Assembly: GCF_000001735.4 (NCBI RefSeq) | Contig: NC_003076.8 | Coordinates: forward strand, 23,625,835 to 23,689,834 | DNA: 64,000 nucleotides | Source: Arabidopsis thaliana | Lineage: Eukaryota > Streptophyta > Magnoliopsida > Brassicales > Brassicaceae | Direction: 5' to 3' | Part shown: piece after piece, positions 12,732 through 22,452 of the stretch | How the letters are laid out: the number at the start of each line of letters is the position of its first letter | Position numbering within the stretch: the first letter of the stretch is position 1 | Notes under the pieces: model-generated | The model's input: the letters and a program-made list of their open reading frames with translations, nothing else | Told to the model about the DNA's origin: nothing | The model's database searches: none | Program-made: the position numbers and the translations under genes

Positions 12732-15020
12732 TCAATATGGACGAGACCGGTTTCCCCCATGGTGGTTTCTGTCTGGCCCTGAACTGTAGTTGTCTCTTCT
12801 TCTGTCTCCCCCACCACCACCATAGCCACCACCTCCTCCTCCTCTACCCCCACCTCTGCGACATTCACAAGTTTGCAAGGACAACATTATTAGATCAGAC
12901 ACAGACATCTCTAATTAAAACCAGCTTACTACGTAAGATGAAGTGACTCAACACACAACAAAGACGAGTCTTATAGAGCATGGAAAACCAGATAAAGATA
13001 CAACTTATATGGGGAATTACTAGGAGCTTATAAGAAGCATGAACAAACAACAGATCTCTTCACAACCAAGAGCAGCCACAGCTATAGGTTACAAGATAAC
13101 TACATAGATTTATTTCCTATGGCATGAACATAGACCTAAGGCATAATTTGATGACATACGAACTCCCAACCCTTTCTGTCATACCCAGATGAGTGTACAA
13201 AGCAAATCCCCAGTAGGATACAAGATCCAAACAGTCTTCAGAGACAAGGAACATAAACTTAGCATTGCAAAAACTCATATTCCCTACTAAAATTATAAAG
13301 CTAAAAGCCTAAAACAACTAGAGTACAAACACCTATAAGATGGAGCAGGTGGTAACAGCTAAATGGTAACAAAAAAGAATGCTGATAAATGATCAGGACA
13401 GCTACCTCTGGTCAAAGGTAGGAGCACGGGGCGCAGACTTTTCTGCCATCGTTACACTAATCTTGTTCCCCCTCATTTCGTAATCTACAAAACAATCCAC
13501 CACCATTCACGAAACAGAACTTTTAAACAATTTTAAGCTAGACAGCAATTCCATAGTACATACTGTTGAAAAAGCCGCCTGCAGAGTGTGCAGCGCTGGG
13601 ATCTTCATAAGCCAGACAGGCGTCACCTTTATAGTTACCCTTCTCATCAGTGTAAATCTTAATATTATAGGGCCACTGATCTTTGTAACCACGCTTCTGC
13701 TTAATTCTTCCAACCTAAAATAGATCCAACCAGACACACTTTATCAGCACACCAATAAACATGTACACAAACAAGAACTTAATAACTTATAGCAAGGGAA
13801 AGGCTTATTCCAAGATATAAAACACAACAGAAGTAAAAGACCAGTGTTATTACTTGGCCAATGCCACCAAAGAGATCCTTGAGTTCATCAGTTGTCACAT
13901 CCGGAGGTAAATTAGAGATGTATATTCTAGCATTATCACAATTATCATCACAATCAGCATCGCACTGCTTGACTTTTTCAGTAGCTGCATCTTCATAACT
14001 AGCTTCCTGCCGTCGAGGAGCACTACCACCATCATAGCCGCCACTCCTACCACCACGACCACCAGTGCTCGGTGCATCACTGCCATAACCCCCTCGTGGA
14101 CCACCATATGACGGCGGGCCACCAGAATAGCTTGTAGGCGGGGGAACAGCTTCCATTCCATAACCCGTGGGTGGAGGATAACTTCCAGAACCATCGTAGG
14201 ATGGAATAGCTGCAGCAGGAGGAGGAGCCTGACCATACGAACCATTTTCCCTCTGACTACCACTACCATAGCTACCACCACTCCTACTTCCACCATCATA
14301 TCTACTACTCTCATAGCTCCTACCACTATCGTTTCTACCACCACGACCACCCCCACGATCACTGTCACCTCCACCTCGGCTATATCCACCACCTCCACGA
14401 TCATTAGCACCAGAACTAGTACCAGAAGGAGCAAGTGCACCACACTTGTTACATTCAACTCTCCTTGCAAAGTTCACGTTCCCACAACTATACAAACAGT
14501 TTCGAGGGTAAACAATTTCAAAACATGCTCCCACAAAGGAATTCAACAGCTAATTCAATTCATTACATATGCAGAAAGAATGGAATCCCAAATAATTTGC
14601 AATCATTACCTGGGGTTGGGACAACGCCAATCTCCATCTCTGCCTCCGCCGCCACTTCCTCTTCCACCGCGATCACCTCCTTGATATCCACCACCTCCAC
14701 CGCCTAAATCAAAACGAATCATCGAAATAGTGAGAAACTAAAGATTTAACAAAAGTAGCTCAGCAAGGAATGGAGAAATCTAAAGAATCATAAGGTTATA
14801 TCAATCAGATCTGCAACAATCTAAATCACAAACCTCGATTTCCTCTACCACCGCCTCCACCGTAACCACCGCGTCCGCCGTAACTACCTCCGCCAGAGGC
14901 ACCGCGTCCACCATATCCAGCATCACCACCTCCATAACCTCCCCCTCCGCCGTATCCATCACCACCGTACGACGGAATAGGCGCACCTCCGCCGCCGTCT
15001 TGATTGTACATCCCAGCCAT
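12732..15020 (-). CDS. TAF15b: TAF15b, FET-like TFIID-associated RNA-binding protein
   Basis: This is a plant homologue of TAF15/FUS/EWS, a nuclear RNA-binding protein linked to TFIID, with reported roles in immune autoregulation and flowering. Six exons (14834-15020, 14610-14703, 13854-14487, 13564-13714, 13406-13484, 12732-12855) join in frame to 422 residues. The order is a Gly/Tyr-rich low-complexity N-terminus (GGYGGGDAGYGG), then a RanBP2-type zinc finger at about 87-110 (W88, C90, C95, N99, C106, C109). A second Gly/Ser/Arg/Tyr-rich disordered region follows, then an RRM from about 280 (RNP2 IYISNL) and a C-terminal RGG tail ending NRSRPY. The zinc finger is split by an intron between PNPS and CGNV. 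Intron 12856-13405 is unusually long for this locus (550 bases) and holds no recognisable gene. Confidence 0.95.
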
Positions 15021-15392
15021 GACCTAGGGTTTGCGATAAACAACAGACCAAAACTCTTAACGAATCGTGTGAGAGCCTTTTTAGACGTAGAATAAAAAAT
15101 CTCGCGTTTTATTTATATTTCTCTCAAAAATAGTGGAACTTTATTATTGCATTTATCTTAAATCTTAAATTCTTTTACATCTTATCTTTTACCGACCGGT
15201 TTCCCAAAATAACTGGACTTGCTTTTTTTATCAAATAAGACAACATGGTTCTAAGGCCCATAATCATCTAACCTTTACGAAGGCCCAGCCCAATAACAGT
15301 TATTTTTTACGTAGCCCAATACAGTTTTGAAATGTGGCTATTAGAGAGAAATTAGAGGCAAAATCCACCAAAATTTTGCTATAACTACAACT
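15021..15392. promoter_or_regulatory. TAF15b promoter with clustered site II elements
   Basis: This 372-base spacer holds four GGCCCA/AGCCCA motifs, at 15253-15261, 15280-15293 (two overlapping) and 15313-15320. They lie 230-300 bases upstream of the TAF15b ATG. The far end must contain the 3' UTR of the GH17 gene, which is transcribed in the same direction and lies upstream of TAF15b. Confidence 0.55.
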
Positions 15393-16992
15393 TTAAAAGA
15401 GTCCGGACAGTAGGAACAATAAGAGGAGAGGCCAGCTCTGAAAGAAATTTGGAGTTTGCGAAGATGAATGAGAAGTGTCAAGTTGAATCGAGAACCGGCA
15501 ATTATCCTCAGAAGGATCAACAGTAGTGATCAAACCAAGTCCACCAAAGTTGCAGCTTTCTGCACTGTGATCATTTTGCTGGTACAAGCTATTGAACGCG
15601 TATGAAACGTTGCCTGGCCATCTGATGCCTGAACACGACCCGCCAGGAAGTATCGATGTACAGTCCGCAACAGCACACGCTTCTAATGCTCTTGCTGACG
15701 CGTTTGACAAGTCCTTGTTATTGTTCACCACACACCACTTAGGAGGAAGGTACTGAACATTCTGCGCGTTTACCTGATTCTTATGGTTGAAACTGAAATT
15801 GTATTTGGCTTGACCGTCGAAAGTGAACACTCCCCAGTGCCTCTCAAAGTTCCCAGCAGATAAGTTTCTCTGATCTTCGTCCAAGAGACTTTCAATGTAG
15901 GTTTCAACAGGAGGACGCGGGAGAGAGGCCGTCTTTTTCTCCAAGTGAACTATCAGTCCTTTAAAGAACGCCTCAGCAGTCAGTGATGTTGCATTTTCTG
16001 CTCCATCTGTAGGCCAACCGATCTTTGACACAACGATATCCACCTCCGAAAACCCAATTGTGAACAATGCAGAGACAAGTGTGTCATAGCTTAGATCAAA
16101 GCTGTTTCTGTAGGTTTTACGTCCGTCTTTGTGAGCCTTTGCTGTTTCTTTAAAGAGGCTAAAGTCAAGGGAGATGTTCTTGTTCTGGTGAAAGCTTAGG
16201 AAAGGAGAGATTGTCACAAAAAAAGGAGAGTGGTGCTTTGTGAGAAAGGAGAGGAGTTCAATCATCGTCTTGTTGAGGTCAGCCCTAAAGTGTCCTGAAG
16301 AAGGTCGACCAGATTCAGAAAGAAAGGAATCAAAGCTTGAGGGGACTACAACCTTCACTTCATTTGCCAAGTTCGCCTTAACTAAAGCATTTTGGATATT
16401 CATAGCTGCCCCAATCACAAAAGGCTTATACTGATTGCCATAGCTCTGGAGAAATGGCTCTTCTCCAACTGCTACATACCTGAAAATCAATTCTTTTCTT
16501 TAATGATAATTTCACAATAAGAAGATTGGCAATTTGGCATTGAAACAAATCCGACTCATTCACATTCCATAAGTTAAATTCCAGCTTAAAAATCTTAAAT
16601 CTATATATATATAACTGGATAAGCAGAAGAGAAGGAGAAAGAAGATACTCGATTCGAACTCTGTTTCCACCGTTGAAGTAACGAGTGACATTGTCATGTA
16701 CCCAGCTCTCTGCTACCTTTACGGATGCATTCAAGCTCTTGAGCATCGAATTTTGGATTCCGATAGTGACACCAATATTAGAACCAGAGAGAGCTCGGAG
16801 AACTTTTGGGTCGGCATCGAAGAGCTTCACTTTGACAATGCCGTTTGATTTCAGAAGCTCTACAACCTTTGAAGGCGGAAGAGGGTGCGACGCTTCTGTC
16901 CCCCAATTTATGCCAACTGCTCTGACGGTTGTTCCCGTCAAGCTCAACCCTGCCGTGACGGCGAGGAGGAGGAGAAACAGCCGACGAGCCAT
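15393..16992 (-). CDS. GH17 (beta-1,3-glucanase fold) plus X8 domain, GPI-type
   Basis: This is an O-glycosyl hydrolase family 17 protein, probably wall- or plasmodesma-facing (At5g58480 by order). Exons 16649-16992 and 15393-16479 join in phase to 476 residues. It has a signal peptide (MARRLFLLLLAV), a mature start VGINWG typical of GH17, the proton-donor motif VAVGEEPF (E122, normally GNE), and an X8/CBM43 domain from about 345 with six or more cysteines (KWCVVNNNK; FGGLGLITTVDP). The C-terminus is hydrophobic (PLLLLFLLSGLF), consistent with a GPI signal. The nucleophile motif reads VVSKIGWPTDG, so Lys267 sits where catalytic Glu is expected and hydrolytic activity is doubtful. I start at ATG 16992; the upstream extension begins only with GTG. 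Confidence 0.92.
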
Positions 16993-17233
16993 CAAATCCA
17001 GTGAATCTCGTACTTCCACGATAATGTCGGGCCGAGAAATTCAATGTTTAAAAAAACAAAACACTGCGTGCCGTTTCACGACTCAGCATCTCACTGTTAT
17101 TTAGCTATCAAAACGACACGGTGTTTAGAAATTGGGCTTGGGCTTCACATTCCCTAATCATCATCATCTCTGAAATAGAAATTATCTGAAACTTAGAGAG
17201 ACAGAGAGAGAGAAAGCTCAAATTCAATCATCA
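16993..17233. promoter_or_regulatory. Short divergent promoter between GH17 and CCR-like genes
   Basis: Only 241 bases separate the two divergent start codons. A double site II motif TTGGGCTTGGGCTT lies at 17132-17145 and a GA-rich leader (17195-17216) precedes the CCR-like ATG. The spacing suggests a shared bidirectional promoter. Confidence 0.5.
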
Positions 17234-18621
17234 ATGTTAACGGACGAGAGAGAAGTAGTCTGTGTCACCGGCGCCAGTGGCTGCATCGGCTCGTGGCTGG
17301 TCCATCAGCTCCTCCTCCGCGGCTACTCCGTCCACGCCACCGTGAAAAACCTCCGTAATCTTCACAAATTTCTCTCTTCGATTACGCTTCTGGTTACCCT
17401 ATCACCTCCTAATTCCCTTACATTTCTGTGTTGCAGAGGATGAGAAAGAGACGAAACATCTAGAAGGTCTCGAAGGTGCAGCCACACGCCTCCATCTATT
17501 CGAGATGGATCTCCTACAATACGACACCGTTTCCGCCGCCATCAATGGTTGCTCCGGCGTATTCCACCTCGCATCACCTTGTATCGTCGATGAAGTCCAA
17601 GATCCCCAGGTTCTAATCTCCACTCCCAAAAAGGACCAATAGTGAATTTGATCACTTCAAATGTATATAAATAAATGAGTGTATTCACAGAAGCAACTAC
17701 TTGACCCGGCGGTTAAAGGAACCATAAATGTTCTGACGGCGGCAAAAGAAGCCAGTGTTAAGAGAGTTGTTGTGACGTCTTCGATATCGGCGATTACTCC
17801 AAGTCCCAACTGGCCTGCTGATAAGATCAAGAATGAGGAATGTTGGGCTGCTGAAGACTACTGCAGGCAAAATGGAGTATGTTATTCTCTAATTTAAGAT
17901 TTGTTACTGCAAAACATCTTATTGGTTATCTTTATAGATGATGTGTTGTTGTTGGTAGTTGTGGTATCCACTGTCGAAGACGCTTGCTGAGAAGGCAGCT
18001 TGGGAATTTGCAGAGGAGAAAGGATTGGATGTGGTTGTGGTGAATCCAGGCACTGTCATGGGGCCTGTGATTCCTCCGTCTCTTAACGCTAGCATGCACA
18101 TGCTTCTACGCCTTCTTCAGGGTATTTTGGTTCTCTATGAATGTTTGATTGAATATGTCTTGAGTTCCATGGAACATCTTTGAATTTGAATAGATATGGA
18201 TGCTTAGGGTGCACGGAGACATACGAGAACTTCTTTATGGGGTCTGTGCATTTCAAGGATGTGGCTTTAGCTCATATTCTTGTATACGAGGATCCATATT
18301 CGAAAGGAAGGCACTTGTGCGTTGAGGCTATCTCTCACTACGGTGATTTTGTAGCCAAAGTTGCTGAGCTCTATCCCAATTACAATGTCCCCAAGTAAGC
18401 CACAAATTTTTCTTTGAAACAGACGTTATATATAGAGAGAGAGATTTCAATAACTTGAATTGGAAAAATCTCTTAGGTTACCGAGAGAGACTCAACCGGG
18501 TTTACTTCGAGATAAGAATGCATCAAAGAAGCTCATAGATTTGGGGTTAAAGTTCATTTCCATGGAGGAAATCATCAAGGAAGGTGTGGAGAGTCTTAAA
18601 AGCAAAGGATTTATCTCTTAA
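17234..18621 (+). CDS. Cinnamoyl-CoA reductase-like SDR protein
   Basis: This is an extended short-chain dehydrogenase of the CCR/DFR/CAD-like group, NADP(H)-dependent and probably cytosolic (At5g58490 by order). Six exons (17234-17354, 17437-17609, 17691-17876, 17959-18121, 18208-18394, 18477-18621) join in frame to 324 residues, normal for the family. The Rossmann motif [13 protein letters not shown] has G13, G16 and G19. A conserved SSI segment is present ([10 protein letters not shown]), and the catalytic Tyr163 and Lys167 lie in LWYPLSK. The CCR signature NWYCYGK is replaced by GLWYPLSK, so this is a CCR-like reductase and not a true lignin CCR; its substrate cannot be read from the sequence. 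The gene ends GFIS. Confidence 0.92.
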
Positions 18622-18876
18622 TACCTACCTCTGTAACTCTGTTTGATTGAGCAATTAACACAATCTCTAGGCAGCAGAAACATTTCATATGATATACGAT
18701 TTTGCACTTTTGTAATAAATAAGCTGGCCTATGGTATGGTATGAACATCCAATTAATATTTATTAATCTGGCCTCTCTGAGATTTTTCTTTAAAGTTTGA
18801 ACATGAGAATATCTTTAAGTGTTTTAAGTGATTTAGTTTTGTTTATATAAATCCAGTGTTGCAATTATCACGAAAT
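18622..18876. other. Spacer with upstream elements of the tRNA gene
   Basis: This holds the 3' UTR of the CCR-like gene, then a TATA-like TTTATATAAA at 18842-18851, about 30 bases before the tRNA. A CAA lies at about -15. Both are usual 5' elements of plant nuclear tRNA genes. Confidence 0.5.
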
Positions 18877-18958
18877 GTCAATATGTCCGAGTGGTTAAGG
18901 AGACAGACTCGAAATCTGTTGGGCTTTGCCTGCGCAGGTTCGAATCCTGCTGTTGACG
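18877..18958 (+). tRNA. tRNA-Ser(CGA): tRNA-Ser (anticodon CGA)
   Basis: This 82-base class II tRNA gene has no intron. The acceptor stem GTCAATA pairs with TGTTGAC, followed by discriminator G. The D arm is TCCGAGTGGTTAAGGAGA, and the anticodon stem ACAGA/TCTGT closes loop CTCGAAA, with anticodon CGA at 18910-18912 (reads UCG). A long variable arm (TTGGGCTTTGCCTGC) is typical of serine tRNAs, and the T loop GGTTCGAATCC is intact. CCA is not encoded, as expected for a nuclear gene. Confidence 0.97.
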
Positions 18959-18973
18959 TTCCTAATTAAATCG

Positions 18974-18980
18974 TTTTTTT
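18974..18980 (+). terminator. Pol III terminator of tRNA-Ser
   Basis: A run of seven T lies 16 bases after the tRNA 3' end, the usual RNA polymerase III stop signal. Confidence 0.7.
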
Positions 18981-19700
18981 CAATGTACCATTTTTCTTTT
19001 GTTTGGTAATAATATGTCCGCGATTAATAATCAGTCTATTGGACTATTGGTTTACCAAGAGAATTAATGCTAGGTTGGTCACTAGTCCTTTTCAAAATTG
19101 AACTTGTATAATTAATCAAAGACCACCCACTATTATTTTTTGTTTTTGCTATTCTAAGATAAATGAATTCTTGAGCTTGTACCATTATTCCTCTTTTGTA
19201 AATTTCATGGAAAAAAAAAAAAGTTGTCCACATTTCTAGGTGTACCAAATGTAAATAGTATCCTAAATCAAAACAAGAACTAAATCTTTTTTTTAGAGGT
19301 TGGATTTGTAAAGAAGAACATGAAAATAAAGTGAAAGTAAGAAGATGATGATCATCATTCCTAAAGCTTTTAAAAGAAAGCACCTGAAGATTTATGACTT
19401 TTCAGAGAAATCACGACTCACGTTAGACCCGAGACTTCGCACGTCCACACATCACCATTACACACTTTCGTACTGATCTATCTATCAATCACGGTGAAAG
19501 ATAATAAATGAAATATAAATAAGATCTCATTTTACTAATAATCGGTGATCGTCTTTTCCATCTATATAAATTGCAATTTACATCTCAAATAATTAACTAA
19601 ACGAAATATATAATTTATAAAAAAAGTAAAGAACTCAAGAATTACTATACCGTAATTCTTTTAAGATTTTAGCATCTAGCTAGTAGCTGGATCGTCTCCA
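18981..19700. other. Intergenic, LSH5 3' side
   Basis: About 720 AT-rich bases between the tRNA and the LSH5 stop codon. Apart from the expected LSH5 3' UTR I see nothing in it. Confidence 0.5.
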
Positions 19701-20249
19701 CTATACCGTAGTTGCAGCCGTAACGACCAAAGCAGCACCACCACTTCCTTCGGCATCGTCTCCGTCACCGGCGATTGGAGTTGCCGTGTCTGTATGCGGA
19801 CGTTTTCTTTTCTTCTTGTCGTAAGGAATCCCTCGAGCCTTAGCCTGTGTTTGACGGACTTCTTTAAGATAGATCCTAACAGCCTTGGCAGCGAAAGGGT
19901 TTGACTCAGGAAGACCACCGCCGATTTCCTCGAAAGCAGCCCTTAGACGGCCGATGAGAGCATCGAGACTTCCCCAAGCTTGCTTGAGAGGGCAAGTGCA
20001 CTGAGACGGTGGGTTAGGTTGTCCGAAGAAGGGACAAGCCGTGGCATGGACTTTGGTCTTACCAAACTGGTCGAGGTACTTAAGGAACTCAAGGACGTGT
20101 GCGCCACTACAACGAGACAGATTCAGAGGTGGCTTGTGGTTCCTTAGATACTGAAGGAAAGTGTTCCAGTCTCGCCTCTTTTGAGACTCGTACCGGCTCG
20201 GGGATGAGGAGGAACTTGCCGCTGCTTTGGCTGCGGTTTCTCCCTCCAT
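19701..20249 (-). CDS. LSH5: LSH5, ALOG-domain nuclear protein
   Basis: This is a LIGHT-DEPENDENT SHORT HYPOCOTYLS/ALOG-family protein, a plant-specific nuclear regulator of growth and organ boundaries. It is a single intronless exon of 182 residues. A serine-rich N-terminus leads into the ALOG domain at about 22-148: [16 protein letters not shown], a zinc-ribbon insert with H and Cys residues ([19 protein letters not shown]), and the terminal helix [19 protein letters not shown]. The nuclear localisation motif KKRKRP follows at once. The tail is acidic and Ala-rich. The ALOG core is complete; the paralogue number is taken from the gene order. Confidence 0.93.
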   Translation of the reverse strand: MEGETAAKAAASSSSSPSRYESQKRRDWNTFLQYLRNHKPPLNLSRCSGAHVLEFLKYLDQFGKTKVHATACPFFGQPNPPSQCTCPLKQAWGSLDALIGRLRAAFEEIGGGLPESNPFAAKAVRIYLKEVRQTQAKARGIPYDKKKRKRPHTDTATPIAGDGDDAEGSGGAALVVTAATTV

Positions 20250-22452
20250 CTTTGATCCTATGGTTATGTCAGGACGTTCTTAAGATATTAGGGTTCTTGA
20301 CTTTGTTTTGAGTCTTTGTGTGTGTGTGTGGATCGTGTGCCTGAGAGAGAGAGAAGAAAGAGAGAGGCAGAGAAAGAGAAGAAGAGTTTATGTTCAGTCA
20401 CAACTCACAAGTCAGAAGCAACAAGTTGGATTTGATTATTCATATTGTAGTTTCTCACTTCTTTTTTTTTTTTACTTCAGTTTCTCACTTCTTTTTACGT
20501 CCCATCATAATATTTATTTATCTGACTACCAAGAAAATGGAAAACGAGACCCAACTAATTTCCGATTCACACTGTATTAGACTATTACTCTATTAGCTTT
20601 GATCACTTTGATTTCTGTAAATGATTTTTTTTTTTTTTTAGTTTTCGATTTGGGTCGTATCGTTAAGTAAAGAATCACATCTATTTTTAAATTTGGTTTA
20701 AGAAATAATCACGGCGTTAAAGGACATATTTTTCACGAAGTTTAGTGCTATATATATGTTTAAGGGAAGTTAAGTTAACGACGTTAAGGTGACTACCATT
20801 CAAAAGCTCTATAGTATAATTTATATATCCCGTGATATTCATTTGTTTTAATCATTTATATGTACATAACTTTATTGATATCTTGTTGATACATCAAATC
20901 ATATCAATGGATCGTCGGTCCAATATTTATTCCATTATAGGAAATGCAACTTTGTCCCTTTCAGTTTCATGGAAACTAGTTAATTTCTTAATCATGTTCA
21001 CTCATCAAAGATGATACCAAAGAGTCATTGTTAAATGTGTATAAGCTGCTTAATTAGTGTTTTATTGACGGCGTGTATAATTTCTTGTTTATTGATTAAT
21101 AAATTATAAGGGATAATGATTTATCGTTTTCGTTGTGTCTTAATCTAAAAAGAGTATCAATATTCACACTTATAAAATTATTTAACACTTAAACCCATGA
21201 TAAATGGACCACCAACTACCACATAGAGCTCAAAGTCTACAAAATCTTAATACAATGCATATAGATCATGCAAGCTAAATTCTCAATTTATGTCTATCAG
21301 TATTCAACTAGACATTCTATATATCATACAAGGTCCATAATTTTGGGGAAATCATGGAATCGCCTTATGATTTGGTTAATAATATATATGCAACTATGCA
21401 AGGACTTATTGCGATGGAATTGATAAAAATAGAAAAATGTAAAGGAGAAAGAAATAGTGAGGAGTTGGTAGTGGGTCAAGAATCAATGAAGAAAGGTATT
21501 GGCCATTAGTTTCTAATAATCTAATCCACCCAATTTCATCACTCATTTACTTAAAACATTCATTATAATGTTTAGTGCTTAACTGCTTATATAGTCTCAT
21601 ACCTATACGGTCACTCTTTTTCACTTTAGTCCCACACCATCTCGTATTTTATATGTATAAATTAGGATAAAGAAAGAAAAAAAATATTTATGTATCAGGA
21701 TCATGTCAAACATGGCAACTATTTAATCAAAATCTCTACCACAAAACTCTTAAACATGGCATCATTTCTTCTATACACATCCAAATATCCAATCATCAAA
21801 TTAAGAAACAAGAATAAGAACGTCATCTCTACCAATAACAACAACAATATATATTATCAATCTAATCAAACATTTACATATGAATCCATCGTAGCATGAT
21901 TTCTTTTCTTCTAAATCTTATTTGGACCTACAACGTAATCATACTTTCATAATGGTGTACAACATATAATAATTTGTCATATTAAGCTATACAAACATAG
22001 CTTAATAAAAATACATTATCTTTTTACTTTTTTTCACAAACAATCTTAATGACCACTCAATCTAATGCTTCTAGAAAGATAGCATCATCAAATGATGATT
22101 ACACTTTATAATGCAAAAGTAACAAATCTAATCTTCTTGTTGTCTTTTTAAAATTTGGTTGCGTGTTTCGTTTTAATTATGACGTCGGAATTGAGAGATC
22201 TCTCATTCCATGTACGTCCTTTGTGCCCATATATATTTGATTGAATCTTTGATAATTCAAAACTAAAACATGTTTCTCACAGTTTTTGTGACTGCCTCAT
22301 CATGATAAACACAGATTCGCAAATCAATCGTTGTCTATTAATGCAAAAATTTACGCTTAGAAATTTGTTCAAGCAGAACTTCATTTGCTAATTTTCTATT
22401 ACAGAACAAATGTGTTGTATCGTATGGTTAAATTAAAATGAAAAAAAAAAAA
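20250..22452. other. Intergenic: LSH5 leader/promoter and Rab3GAP 3' side
   Basis: About 2.2 kb. The part next to LSH5 (about 20,320-20,390) is GT- and GA-rich on the plus strand, so the LSH5 leader is CT-rich. The rest is strongly AT-rich with T tracts near 20,462-20,473 and 20,626-20,639. One small ATG ORF at 21690-21899 is listed separately. No transposon family could be named. Confidence 0.5.
21690..21899 (+). CDS. Possible 69-residue small ORF (doubtful)
   Basis: An ATG ORF starting MYQDHVKHGN lies about 40 bases after a TATA-like stretch (TATATGTATAAAT). A second in-frame ATG gives a 47-residue version starting MASFLLYTSKYP. The product is Asn- and Lys-rich with an NNNNN run and has no family resemblance that I know. 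Chance ORFs of this size are common in AT-rich spacers, so this may not be a gene. Confidence 0.15.
   Translation: MYQDHVKHGNYLIKISTTKLLNMASFLLYTSKYPIIKLRNKNKNVISTNNNNNIYYQSNQTFTYESIVA

Noticed and set aside
12856-13405. Possible snoRNA in the long TAF15b intron
   Set aside because: A TGATGA-like C box is visible near 13,149, but no correctly placed D box or terminal stem was found.
13895-14470. 191-residue minus-strand ORF rich in Val and Met
   Set aside because: It is the out-of-frame reading of the Gly-rich third exon of TAF15b, whose own frame carries the zinc finger and RRM start.
16993-17019. Nine-residue N-terminal extension of the GH17 protein
   Set aside because: The extension begins with GTG, and the signal peptide starts properly at ATG 16992.
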